Shown: positions 12,340 through 23,441 of the stretch, piece by piece
Layout: every line of letters starts with the position of its first letter
How positions within the stretch are numbered: position 1 is the first letter of the stretch
Assembly (NCBI GenBank): GCA_027919835.1
Contig: JANVFP010000026.1
Span: 124,001-188,000 of the forward strand
DNA: 64,000 nt
DNA from: Lentinula raphanica
Lineage: Eukaryota > Basidiomycota > Agaricomycetes > Agaricales > Omphalotaceae
Direction: 5' to 3'
Notes under the pieces: generated by a model
What the model was told of the DNA's origin: nothing
Databases searched by the model: none
The model's input: the letters and a program-made list of their open reading frames with translations, nothing else
Program-made: the position numbers and the translations under genes

Positions 12340-13377
12340 ATGAGGATCCTCTGTTCTTGGTATGTCGCTTCGTATTCACATTAGTACCAAACTCGAAGTG
12401 AAGATGATATCACGAGGACTTTGGTGTTCCAAATAACCCTTGTATGGTTTTTGCTACCAATGGAGACCCTCGGTTTTCCTCCTCCCTTCCTTAGTATCGG
12501 AAACAGTCAGCCGCCGAAATCAACAACAGTGCTTCCACAGTCCTCCTCCTCTTCTCTGCCGCAGTACGTCCCCGCAAAATTGTACTAGTGGCTGTCTTGA
12601 TATTGACCAGATGGCAACGTCTACTTACTATTCGTAGTGAAACCTCAACGGAGACTTCATCGACCACCTCTACTAGTCATTCCTCACTGCCAGCCACGTC
12701 AAAACATCTAAGTAGTAATCCCCAATCCACAAAAAGTACATCATCAACCCCTACTTCACTGTCAATGCGGAGCTCAGGGAATGCGGTAACTGCATCAACA
12801 AACAGCTCTGCAGTGATGTGAGTCTGATTTGAGTTGCTAGAGCGCATCGAGGGCTCATCTGACTGCGTGCATAGAAGTGTCACAAACACATCCGAGTGAG
12901 TCTACCTTCACTGTATACCACAATTTGCTTCAGGAATCCAGTTCAAACTATTACCGCCGTTGATCTTACAGAATGACTTCTGCAACTCATCAGGTTTCGA
13001 TGGCTTCAGTTGTCACATCTTCGTGAGAGTTGCATCTCAATTTTGGGCAAGGAATATGAGGTTGAATCCAATGCAGATCCAGCTTTCAGAAAACTCTCAC
13101 TTCTTTGGAAACCAGCTCAGCTTCTAGTGATGCTCATTCTCCCACTGCTTCATTGGGGAGTCATTCAGTTGCCGGGGGGACGGGTACAAATTCCAAGCAG
13201 GTAGATGGAATGATTGGTGGGATAGTCGGAGGAATATGTCTAATATTTCTTGGTGGACTCATGATGCTTTTGCGATGGCATCGTCGAAAACAGGCATCAT
13301 TAGCGCAACAGTTCAATAGGGACATGATGGTCAAGGCTCGGTCTAACTTTAGTCTGCGGAGCTGGGGTTCACGTTAA
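12340..13377 (+). CDS. Ser/Thr-rich single-pass membrane protein with signal peptide
   Basis: Six exons: 12340-12359, 12417-12563, 12638-12817, 12875-12895, 12972-13022, 13083-13377; 237 residues. All phases fit and the product reads as a coherent membrane protein. The first 25 or so residues (MRILCSWTLVFQ then ITLVWFLLP) form a signal sequence. About 130 Ser/Thr-rich residues follow, probably O-glycosylated, then one transmembrane helix (GGIVGGICLIFLGGLMMLL) with the stop-transfer cluster RWHRRKQ and a short basic tail ending RSWGSR. This layout resembles fungal cell-wall stress sensors and mucin-like anchors, but there is no WSC or other named domain, so sensing is only a guess. Exon 1 has 20 bases; the signal peptide and the phases support it. 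Confidence 0.75.
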
Positions 13378-13660
13378 TAATCTATGTCGAGTGTAGTGTA
13401 CTGAGAAAGATTTCCGGCCGGAGAATGTAAAGAGTCCCTGGCGAGAGGGTCTATTATTTATTAGGCTTGTGGTAGCTTCTGACAAAACACTGTTCACAAT
13501 TTCGAAAGTTCAGGACATACTAGTCGTACTAAATGTAATAGTAAGTACTATAGTATCATCCAAAGAAGTTGGAAGTTGAGCAGTTAAAACACAGATAGGG
13601 GTTTGAGGGGTATGAAAGTCTCGTGACGGTGATGTAGAAATTAACACTCTCACCTGGACC

Positions 13661-15334
13661 ATGACCACTAATATCAGCTTTCATGCATCGAAAGGATTTC
13701 TAGATTGTCCTTTAGATATCTTGCTAGAAATTGTCACCTTCTTACTTGTATCAGATGCCCTCAACGTGCTTACTGTCTCGCGAAAACTACACACTCTCCG
13801 ATTCACCCAGAGCTTTTGGCACATTCTCATCCAGACTCTTCGACTCTCTTCTGTTCCTCTTGCGTGTCCTTTGCACTTCGACCCTACCCAAGATCTAGAG
13901 GAGCTTGTCTGCCGTACAGTGAAGCGTCATCAAACGATGCTGTCTTCCAGGCCACAATTTGTTCGACTTCGGAGTCACCTACTAGGGCATCTTCGAATTC
14001 TTGAAGACGAACCCATTTGTCATGTCAGCGGTACTCGACTCTACTTGACCTACTCCAGCGGGGATGGCATGGCTAGTTGCTGGGACTTACTCAGTGGAAA
14101 CGTTCTCTCCAAGGTCTATGTTGGCGGGAATATACTCGCGAAGACTACCCTTTCTGCCGAGAAAGGAAAATTCTTGATCTGTTTGCTTGCAGCAGATTCG
14201 ATAAATGAATTTGTGGCCAGTTCTGCTGTCGTACTTTCCTTGGAATATCATATCAACGCTGGCAGTCATATCTCGGACGTCCATATGGATATTCATCATC
14301 ACGAAGCCATCGACGCCAGCTATCCCGCAATGTATCCCTCTTGCGCGATGAATGAAGAAGGACTCTTGGTTATTGCAAAAATGGCCATCGACATCCATCT
14401 GGTTGTACACAATCTAAAGAACGGCTTGAAAGCGATATTCAAGACGGGTTTAACAGTGCGTATGCTCCTCGTATTGAATACAAACCTTTTTGCTCATCTT
14501 CAAAATACCCAGGAAAATGACGTCGACTTTGTTGATGTCTCGTTCGATAGACAAGATCTTATCATGATCACCAGTAGCTCAAACTCTCCCGGATTGTATA
14601 GGTACTCGAAAGACGACCTTCCTTATACCTCCGACTTTCGTGCCACAAAAAACCCTCATCGACCCCAGATTCTTCCACTCAATACATACGTGTCACCAGA
14701 GTTACCCGTCTTCTGTTATGAACGATGTGCTTTTTACGCGAACGGCAGCTACACCAGCAATGGGAATCGAACGCAAAGCGTATCTCGGAACTCATTTGCG
14801 ACCACAGCATATCGTGTCATATCTTATGGAAAAGATATCAAAGAACATTACACCGAATGTTGTTTCTGGGATTTTAATCCGCTCTATGCACATCCAACTT
14901 CCACCGAACCAGTAGTCCATAAATGTCGTTTACCAGGTTTGCCACTCTATCAGGTGGCGTGCACAGGCTCTGAGTCCGGTACGTGGGGGGTGTTCATATG
15001 TGATACAAACATCGTGGACGACGAGGCTGTTGCTGATATCTTTGGGCACGATTTCGAGGTGGAGGTAGATGTTCAATATTATACTCCCCCCGTCCAAACG
15101 CTGTCCGTCGCGGACGCAGAGATTTTTCTAGTACATTATGATCCTTCTACTCGAACATCGAGTGTCCATCGACCAGTGCTCCCCTCATCACTTCCTGGTG
15201 TAACTGGTCTATCGGCAGAATCGAACTGGCTCAACAACATCAAGGCCCTGGAAATTGATGAGCGGCTGGGAATATTGTATATAATGGTGGAAGACATAGA
15301 CGGGGATGTTCTTTGCACGATGGAATTTCTATAG
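13661..15334 (+). CDS. F-box domain protein
   Basis: A single uninterrupted frame of 557 codons. Residues about 14-55 fit an F-box (CPLDILLEIVTFLLVSDALN, later LRFTQSFWHILI), the segment that binds Skp1 and docks a substrate receptor onto SCF ubiquitin ligases. The rest contains beta-rich stretches (GTRLYLTYSSGDGMASCWDL and similar) that could be a degenerate propeller, as in many expanded agaricomycete F-box proteins. The target is unknown. The lack of introns stands out beside the intron-dense neighbours and is typical of recently duplicated F-box families in mushrooms. Confidence 0.85.
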   Translation: MTTNISFHASKGFLDCPLDILLEIVTFLLVSDALNVLTVSRKLHTLRFTQSFWHILIQTLRLSSVPLACPLHFDPTQDLEELVCRTVKRHQTMLSSRPQFVRLRSHLLGHLRILEDEPICHVSGTRLYLTYSSGDGMASCWDLLSGNVLSKVYVGGNILAKTTLSAEKGKFLICLLAADSINEFVASSAVVLSLEYHINAGSHISDVHMDIHHHEAIDASYPAMYPSCAMNEEGLLVIAKMAIDIHLVVHNLKNGLKAIFKTGLTVRMLLVLNTNLFAHLQNTQENDVDFVDVSFDRQDLIMITSSSNSPGLYRYSKDDLPYTSDFRATKNPHRPQILPLNTYVSPELPVFCYERCAFYANGSYTSNGNRTQSVSRNSFATTAYRVISYGKDIKEHYTECCFWDFNPLYAHPTSTEPVVHKCRLPGLPLYQVACTGSESGTWGVFICDTNIVDDEAVADIFGHDFEVEVDVQYYTPPVQTLSVADAEIFLVHYDPSTRTSSVHRPVLPSSLPGVTGLSAESNWLNNIKALEIDERLGILYIMVEDIDGDVLCTMEFL

Positions 15335-16426
15335 ATCTATAAAGTTATATATTTGATGCTTGCCTATCGTTTCACAAACCTGTAATTATTGTACTTACTG
15401 ACTATAGTTTCTGATTACTCAGGCTGACTAGGGCTGACTGGGAGCGCTCTAGCCTAGCTAGCCGCAATAGTTCAAGAAGAAAAGTCGTTCTTGAATATTT
15501 GAATAGTGGTAAGGCGCAACCTCGGTTCAGAAATCGTGGAGCGCTCAGACCATGGATTCAAGTCACGTGCATCTTATCGGCAATCATGAGCGCTAAATTG
15601 TCGCATAAAGGGCGCAGAAAATTTTTTTCCCTTCACTCTCGAACCACCACAGGCTGAAAGCCGCAACACTCGCCCCATACGGACGCTTTGCCGTCCTTTT
15701 CTTGCGAGTGGGCTAAGGTCTGAGGATGTGCTTCCTTGATCGGCTCTAGCTGAGTCTGGCTGTAACCCTTTTCATCATGGCCAAACGATGTATTCAAAAT
15801 CCTCCAGGTTTTCTCCCCAAACCCGTAGACCTTCCGTCTCAACGTGAAGAGAGGGCGAGGATTCCTGGATTGGAACTCATCGTGAAGATCGGGTGACATC
15901 GTCACCGAGTATGACATCCTATCCAACATACTTCCTTTTGCACACCAACGTGTTTTTCCTTCGGGAGAGCGCCTTGTAAGGGGATCTAGACAACGGTCCT
16001 CTTATTTGTTGCTTGCGATCTTGCAATACGGCATACACTTCGACACGAGCGACACGCTTGAGTGGGATAAAAACTCAATGCAAATTGTAATTTGTCCCTG
16101 CTCAAGGTGAGTTGCCTCAGATCGTAGTCGGGTGTGTAGAGGAAGGGATGGGCTCTGCTCATGTTCTGGACATTGTCGACCCTTCAGTGCGCTTTGCGGC
16201 TCGTAGTTAAGGGACTCGTTTCGCGAGCGGGTTCGACTGCGAAACTCGATTCAGACTACTCTTGGTCTGTGGTGCTTAATTTTTGGCTTTTCATCCTCTT
16301 TTGAAGAGGTTTTTGTTTGGTGTTTCAATATTGCTTCTCTCGAATGCTCATTGTACATATGTGCCTTACAATGTACTTGCGTAAATCTAAAGTTGCATAC
16401 ATGGTTGTTGTACTGCATAGGAGGTG
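15335..16426. other. Intergenic region with two GAGCGCTC palindromes
   Basis: About 1.1 kb between the F-box gene and the 3' end of the acyl-CoA ligase. It carries GAGCGCTC at 15442-15449 and 15539-15546, and a 7-bp stem (16218-16224 with 16239-16245). A 98-codon minus-strand frame (15633-15929) shows no known domain. No gene is supported. Confidence 0.5.
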
Positions 16427-19425
16427 CTATAATTTTCCTTTTGAAGTTTGTCGCAATGCCCATTCTTCTGCTGCGATTTTGCGGAGTTCACCTTTAATGA
16501 TTTTACCAGAAGGTGTATGTGCTGTGAATATCAAGTCCATGAGTGAGAGCATCCAGCACTAAATCTACAGACGTACTGAAATCCTCTATGATCAAGATCA
16601 TGACAGGTACAGCAAACTTTGGGAGACTGGGTGAACACTTCAGAAAGGCCAATACTGATGAACAAGAAGGACTAACTGTTTACGAGCCAATTCTATGAGC
16701 ATGGTCTCGTTGACTCTCGATTCATGGCCCGGTTTGACGGTCACGAACGCAGTAACCAATTCTCCAAGCCTGGCATCTGGAACGGGTACAGCTGCTGCTT
16801 CAAGTACACCTGCAGACGATCAAAAAAAACAACGTGAACGAAACTAGATCATGAACATGACGTTCTTACCTTCGTCGATGTAGAGTGCGTTTTCGACCGA
16901 TACAGAATCCTGAGTTGTACAGGCTATGGTCAACGAGGTTTACACAATGAAATCTACTTACGATATTTTCTCCTCCTAGAATGAATGGTTGAGTGCGGGT
17001 ATAGACAACGTTTCTGTAACGTACGCACCTCGAATGATAATATCTTTCAGTCTATCCTGATTCCCCCGATATATCAGCATTCAAACCGATGATTCAGTAA
17101 ACTGTAGTCTACGATCCCTTACCTTTATGTACAAGAAACCTTCGTCGTCCATATAGCCAATATCTCCTGTCTTAAGCCAGCCGTCTTTGGTCAGGGCCTA
17201 TACGAATCTGAGTGATCGCAATCATCACCCGGCATTCATAGACATCACCTTATTGGTTGCAACTGCGAAATGTAAATCATGCATGAATGCAATTACTAAT
17301 AGGATACAAAGGCTTTGGGCTTACCTGGATCACCCCAATAGCATTTCATAACTTCAAAGGAACCATGTTCATTGGCGATGATGGCGTGAAGACAGTCTAT
17401 AACGCACCGTTTGGACCTCTCAGCCACACTTCGCCCACAGTACCTGTTGGACATTGTGAACCATTGGACATGATTAACACATCGGCTACTGGCATAGGTC
17501 GACCACTTCGTACACAGATTCAGTACCTCCGTTTAGATATCAAGAGAAAGAGTACCACTGACCAGCTGTCAAGTCTAGCTAAGTAGTCCTCTCCGCCAAA
17601 AGCGACCATTGTGGCATTTGTTTCGGTCAGACCGTACGCGTGAGTCCTGGCAGAAAAACAGCAATCAACGATATTGAGCCAAGTAGGTGTTCCAATGTGC
17701 GTACAATGAGGCAGTAGGGAATGAATTTAGAGCACGCAGTGCTTGAGCTGGCGACACTGAAGCTCCACCATACAAGATAGTCTTTAAGGGGGAACCTCTT
17801 GCTTCACTATTGGCCAGGTCTGAAATCGTAGGTTGTACTCTGCAGTCCGTCAGCAATTGATGAATTCAACCAAAATCGATCGACCGACCCTCCAATGAAG
17901 GTAACGTTCTCCTGCTTAACCAATCTATAGACATGATGATTTGAACGGTGTGCAGGATGTCCAGTGAGAAGGGGAAGACAGACTTAGCACCTTGAAGATT
18001 GATTACGATGAATAAGATCCATTCTACTTGGAGACGCAACAAATCTTACCGTTTTCTACGTTCCATTGGCGCATCAACACAAGTTTAGAGCCCATGAGGG
18101 TGCCTATCACCTGACAACGACTGATTTGAGGAGCTCTCAGGTTTGAGATACAGATTGTATTCACCAGAAGTGCTACCCCAGCAGAATGAAACAGTGGCGT
18201 TGGAAGGAAAATACCAGTTTGAGGGCCAGGAGGAGCTGCGAATGCCAAATCTTCACCTCGTCTCAGTTTCGTTCGACCCAAATTCGCGAGACTCTAGCAA
18301 GTGCACACCGTGCTTATGAGCAAGATCATCAATGACAATCGGATCTAGCTTACTCACGTTGAAGAGATTGGATAAGAACGCCCTCTGAGTACTCAGACAA
18401 CCCTCTAAATTGTGGTGAGCATGCCGTTCTCAAGAAGCGAGAGATCCATTTACTTGGTGTACCCCCTGTCCCAGATGTGAATAGAATGGTCGCGTTGTCT
18501 TCGGGTACTATTTGTGGATCTTCTGTCAACACCTGTTGTGTATCTCCTTGATAATCCTCGAATCGCGTCGTCCATCTTTCCATCCCGAACCGTGAGAGAT
18601 TTGCGTCTTGAGTCTCAATAACAAGGAAAGCTTTCGTTCCTGCCTTTGACTTAATCTCGTTGACGACCGGAGAGAGTAACGTAGCTCGCTCGCTGTCCAC
18701 AAAGATAAGGCTGCAGGTTGTTTGACAAAGACAGTGTTTCAAGGGCTCGATTGGTAACCAACTGCTCAGATTATGAGCAAACATTCTTGGTATGTACTAT
18801 GCATTAGTTGAACACACTCACGCATTGACTAGGACCGAAACAGCGCCTATAAGGTCTTTCCAGAAGTCAAGCTCGTGCCAATACAGGGGGAAACGGCAAC
18901 AAACTTACGACAAGCCCAAAACAAGACCAGATACTCAGGATAATTGCGAGAGCATATCGCGACTCGGTCTCCTGACATTCCGATATTTTAGTAAGCTCTA
19001 TATAGAATCGCGTGTTCAATACGAACCTTTCTTGATACCATATACATGACGAAAAATACTAGCTGCTTTGGCTGCACGTTCTGCCACTTCACCATAGCTC
19101 GGACGTTGATTCTCGTATACAACGCAAGTTTTGTCCGCATGCGATTTTGAAATTGTTAGCCAGAAGGCACGAACAGAAGGCCAAAGATTCTTGTAGACGC
19201 GTTGGACTTGTCCATCTATTTCCTGTTCAAGAATTGTTCATTGTCGCGCATCGAGAAGCAAAGTAGTTGCACGTACACGAGTTTCCATCGCATGTAGAGC
19301 ATCAGGTGCACAGAGAATCCTATCAACTTCAAGAAAACTCTGTCAGCGAAGGAAAAAAACCACCAATATTGCGTACCTTCATCGTTGGTGCGCTTTGGAA
19401 CCCAGTTGCCGGTGGTAGAAGCCAT
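16427..19425 (-). CDS. AMP-forming acyl-CoA synthetase/ligase
   Basis: Exons: 19382-19377 (see below), 19339-19277, 19222-19027, 18971-18909, 18855-18822, 18761-18454, 18404-18358, 18293-18165, 18110-18050, 17990-17984, 17924-17889, 17839-17705, 17646-17563, 17505-17408, 17351-17325, 17262-17249, 17197-17123, 17056-17029, 16975-16962, 16909-16870, 16809-16677, 16626-16577, 16521-16427; about 580 residues. Adenylate-forming family: ATP-binding loop FTSGTGGTPKG, GYGLTE-type motif AYGLTETNAT, GEVWLRGPN, TGDIGYMDDEGF and the catalytic-lysine region PSGKIIKGELRK. It should activate a carboxylic acid to its CoA thioester. It ends SKGKL, a weak peroxisomal-signal-like tail. The N-terminus is uncertain: ATG 19425 gives MASTTGNWVPKRTNDE, which looks native but ends one base out of phase with exon 2, whereas ATG 19382 is in phase. 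Confidence 0.9.
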
Positions 19426-21562
19426 GTTAGTCGTTCAGCAGAAATGTACCACTAGATATAAGTATGATACCCATGGTCAGAGAACCGCGAATGTAAATTC
19501 AGAACGTGCTGCCGTTGCCGTATTGAAACACAAGTTTAGATTTACCTCGTCCTCAAAAGATGGAGACGGAGGATTACAACTTACCATCTGATTTCGGGTT
19601 TTCACGGTCTTCCACCGGCGTGAGATATAGAGATGCCATTGAAAATTCTGAGGTGCGGAGGTCTGGAAACTCCTTAGACGAAACCTCGTTGGTCGCCTTG
19701 AATATCTAGAGGGTATTATGGCTTGGCCTAGATATGTAGCCACAATGAAGCACACAGGAGAGATTGAAGAGAGCTGAAATTCCAAGTCTTTATCATCGAA
19801 TTATGTGACGTGCAACAGCTACCGTGTTTATTGCAACACCTGCCGTCTGGCCCTCGTTGTATGTTCCGATCGTTGTCGGCTCTCAATTATGTCTAAGTAC
19901 TTGGAAGCATGGAGTGCTCAGATCCCCGATAGAACATGAAAAACGGAGTCCTTTGGGCAGGCATAAACATAGCGCCGAATTGACTTCTGATTCCGGTCGT
20001 GTCATTCCTTTTTAGCGATCACATTCGCTCGCTTTGACGTTGAATAATTGTCATTGAAGAGGGTTGAAGAGCGTGAAAGACATCGCACATGGAAAAGGAC
20101 TGATGTGACCACATCATGGATGAGTTGGTCATGTCTGCGGCGGTTGCCTCCTATCTTTGCCGTGTACGTAGTATGCACTGTTGTATCTATGATTAGGTTC
20201 CTCGTTGCTCGACGGGAGGTGTATCACCTCGGGGCACTAGCTTGAGGGCACTAGCTTGAAGGCACTGATATCGGTTGAAGCACCCATAGACTGAGAAACA
20301 TACAATCTGCTCGACGGAGAATGAGCTCTAGCAGAGAATTTTGTATTCGAAGCTCACACAGGATCTTCAATGTTCAAAGTCCACGAACCAGCAGTTTCTT
20401 ATCGCCGACAATTATTTTGGCGTAACAGGACAACCTAAGAGAGGATCAATCATTAGACACGTTTCCTGCGCGCATGAGCTCGGAAGTTAGACAGTAGGAA
20501 ATGAAAGGTGTGATCAGCGTTGTGGGGTCAACACATCATGATCATTTCTCGCGAACTAGTGGAAAAATTAGAAGTATACGCATGAAGAGCTGCGCTGTGC
20601 TCATAGGCACACACGCAGATGCGAAGTTTCGCCGCACGAGCATCGACTTCAGGCTGGTCGCATTCTCTTTGTCCAACTCTTCTTTCGAATTCGAGTACCA
20701 CTCCGGATTTTCGTTACCCGTAGGGTCTACGTGTGCGATGGACAACTGGCAGGCGTTCGCAAGACCTCATCACTTCATCGGAAGCGTGAATTTCGATACC
20801 GACCAAGAAGCACTGTAACTCACAAGCCCGTTCATTTCCAAGGATCACTGCGAGATGCTGGCTGGGAGGCCTTCTACTTAATAGAGGATCTATATCGTGC
20901 ATCACGATGGAGGGCGAGACGTCAATCCTTCAAGAAAAGTTGGAGACGCAAAACTGATGACACCTACCTGGATTCACCAGAGAGCTTCTGAGTTCTCGGG
21001 ATACGGAGCACGAATCCTTGTCAAGAGCGCGAACCCTTGTCAAAAAGACGCGTGTGCGAGTATTACGCTTAGTACAAGGCTAGGACGACACGTTCTGCAT
21101 CGTGTACGCAAGCGCGACCCGGGCTTATCTGTAGAATCTCGGCGTTCCGTTGAAGATCGCTGTGATCTACAAAAACGTGTAAGTATGAGGAGTAGATGCG
21201 AACATGAGAGATCAAAAAACTTACACTGAACCTGTGAATACGTTTTGTACTTTGAACGACGACGCTTGGAGGTCCTTCAACAAGTTGTATGTGGTGAGAA
21301 CGCACGCGACAACAATGAGAACAGTAGAATCAATGTGCATCAGGAAAATTGGTCTTTCCAATGAAGATAGCATAGCAGTGAAGAAAATTGCAAACAAAAG
21401 TACAATCGGAATATACCATCAGCATAGGTACACCGATGAAACCAATGAAGGCATCAAAGACGACACGACACCGAGCCAGTCCAGAAGCAACAGTAGCAGA
21501 TCATATCACCCCAGCTAGCGTTCAACAAGATTTTTGCCTATTCGTACAACAACTCCTCGCCT
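19426..21562. other. Gene-poor region with a short tandem repeat
   Basis: About 2.1 kb without a supportable gene. A good splice donor near 19583 and acceptor near 19450 on the minus strand could mark a 5'-UTR intron of the acyl-CoA ligase. A 14-bp unit (GGCACTAGCTTGAG) is repeated at 20233-20246 and 20247-20260, with a third partial copy to about 20266. Remaining frames look random. Confidence 0.5.
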
Positions 21563-22184
21563 TTAGTCCAACCCAGCCGTCTTATCCGCCTCCACATCAA
21601 AGTTTTCCACCAGATCGGGCACATCGTCGTCATCTTCTTCTGGGGCAGGGTTCGTTGTTCGCTGGCCTTGTTGAATGGCTTGGTAAGACTCTGCGAGTTT
21701 GCGTAGAGAGGCAAGGGAGTCTGGGCCGAGCTGGTTCAGGATTCCGGGAACAAGCTCAGTAAGTTCCTTGTTTTGGCCTGTGCCGTAGATAGCGAAGGTG
21801 TTTGCTGAGACGGCCGCGTGCACTGTGGATTGCAGTCAGTGATTGATGAGTTTGAGAGACATAATTTGACGCGCCTTTTGGAGCCTGGAAGTGAAGAACG
21901 GTGCCATCTTCTTTGAACATATTTACTTCCTCAACACCAGCAATAGGCTGAACGTTCAATTTTTTCAATGCAGCTTGCAGCTTTTTATCATCCTGTGCCC
22001 CTGATGGCTTCGATTTTCGTACAACCTTTCTGCGCACAGTTCCCTTTCCACCTAAGATAGGAAGGACGAAGGAATTTTTGTGGATACACGTAAGTGCGTA
22101 TCGGCTTCTACAAGACTCTCAAGACGTACCCAGCCGGTTAGCAGCAGCTTGGGCTTGAAGTTTCGCTAATTTAACGGGGTCCAT
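21563..22184 (-). CDS. EGD1: Nascent polypeptide-associated complex subunit beta (BTF3/Egd1)
   Basis: Exons 22184-22130, 22051-21875 and 21822-21563; 163 residues (yeast Egd1 has 157). With the alpha subunit it forms NAC, which binds nascent chains at the ribosome exit and prevents mistargeting to the ER. The basic ribosome-binding region [10 protein letters not shown] is followed by the NAC domain ([19 protein letters not shown], then [19 protein letters not shown]), and the tail is acidic ([15 protein letters not shown]). The second intron starts with GC, not GT (donor AAAAG then gcgcgt at 21874); the conserved sequence APK-VHAAV leaves no in-frame GT alternative. It is divergent from the acetyltransferase gene, with about 180 bp between start codons. 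Confidence 0.95.
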
Positions 22185-22362
22185 TGGTAGTTAGGGTAGA
22201 AAATGGGACAGTGCGATTCGCAACGAGCTGGTAAAAAAATCGAGCACGCTGTGGGCGACAAACATCTCCAAATAGATATTATTACATAATCACGCCGACC
22301 GGCGCCAAACCTCCCACTCCGACTCTCTGCCACCAACTTCAGGAAGCTGTAAGTAACTCGAA
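22185..22362. promoter_or_regulatory. Shared divergent promoter of NAC-beta and acetyltransferase genes
   Basis: Only 178 bp separate the two start codons, so both genes must start from this stretch. It includes an A-rich run near 22240 and an AT-rich patch near 22275. No clear TATA box is seen. Confidence 0.55.
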
Positions 22363-23231
22363 ATGTCTACCGAATTTCATATACGCCCTGCCACAAAGGA
22401 CGATACGGTATTATGCTGCTCCGATACTCCCTTTTTATTACTGTCTCGACTGAATGTCAATTGCAGAACGCCATCCTCCAACTTATTTATGATCTGGTGA
22501 GTCGGTGAACGCTTTGAAGATTCTCGAAGATCTACAATGATCTGATCCCTTCAGGCTGTTTACGAGCGAGCCCCAGAAGCAGCCAAGGCCACGCCAGAGC
22601 TTGTGAGCAAGCACAACCCTCACTTCATGTAAATTTCCTGCTTGCTCATCCTCGCGCCGGACGCGCATCATCCTATCGAAGCTTCACGAAAACTTGTTTG
22701 AAAAGCAGTATGCACACGCATTGCTTGCAATATGTGCTGGAAAGCCTGTTGGACTTGCACTCTACTTTTTCAATTACTCGACATGGACGGGTAGACCAGG
22801 ACTCTACTTGGAAGACCTCTATGTTGCTCCTGAATATAGGAAACTAGGCATTGGAAAGGCGTTCTTTGGTGAATTAGGCAAGATTGCGAAGGAAAAGGTG
22901 AAGCAGTTCCCTTTCTATGAACCATCACAACTCATTTCTAACTCTCTCATTGCGGAATGTCGTTGCATACGCGTGTTTGCATAGGGATGTGCACGCATGG
23001 ACTGGTCTGTTCTCAAGGTACGACCAACAAGGAAAATAGAACAGAATTACACTTTTCACTCATCCCATTACTGAACGTGTTTTCACATAGTGGAACCAGC
23101 CCTCGATTGACTTTTATGAGAAGAAACTTGGTGCGAAAGCTATGTCCGAGTGGATGGCCATGAGGCTCGAGGAAGATGGGATCGACAGTCTACAAAAGCT
23201 TTTGCTAGAAGAGGGCGCTTCGAAGTCTTAG
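22363..23231 (+). CDS. GNAT-family N-acetyltransferase (diamine/thialysine acetyltransferase-like)
   Basis: Exons 22363-22407, 22467-22496, 22555-22602, 22682-22897, 22985-23017, 23091-23231; 170 residues. It transfers acetyl from acetyl-CoA to an amine. The GNAT core is clear: N-terminal IRPATKDD, the beta4 segment LYLEDLYVAPEYR, and the CoA-pyrophosphate loop RKLGIGKAFF, followed by the C-terminal motif SIDFYEKKLGA. The layout matches spermidine/spermine acetyltransferase (SSAT) and thialysine acetyltransferase; which amine is used cannot be told. The start is the first ATG after the shared promoter, and each splice restores the family sequence in frame. Confidence 0.93.
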
Positions 23232-23441
23232 TAATGCCTCAGAGGCGTATAACTGATAGCATGAAGAGGAGGAGCACTAATGCTGGCAATTACCTCTTTA
23301 TCTATTTTGCAGTGAATTTGCAATCATATCTTACTTTGAGAAGTTGGCGTACAACTAGAAGCAAGAAGTCATATCCCATCGTAGCTGGCACCGCCAGCCT
23401 ATATTCCACGGACAAGTAAATCCAAGACATCACGCGGGAGT

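Noticed and set aside
16205..16250. Possible tRNA gene (GGGTTCGAC next to a hairpin)
   Set aside because: The sequence resembles a T-loop and a 7-bp stem forms, but there is no matching acceptor stem, D-arm or anticodon loop at tRNA spacing.
19477..19785. Upstream coding exon of the acyl-CoA ligase
   Set aside because: It can be spliced in phase to the next open stretch but has no ATG at its start and reads as random sequence; treated as possible 5' UTR with an intron.
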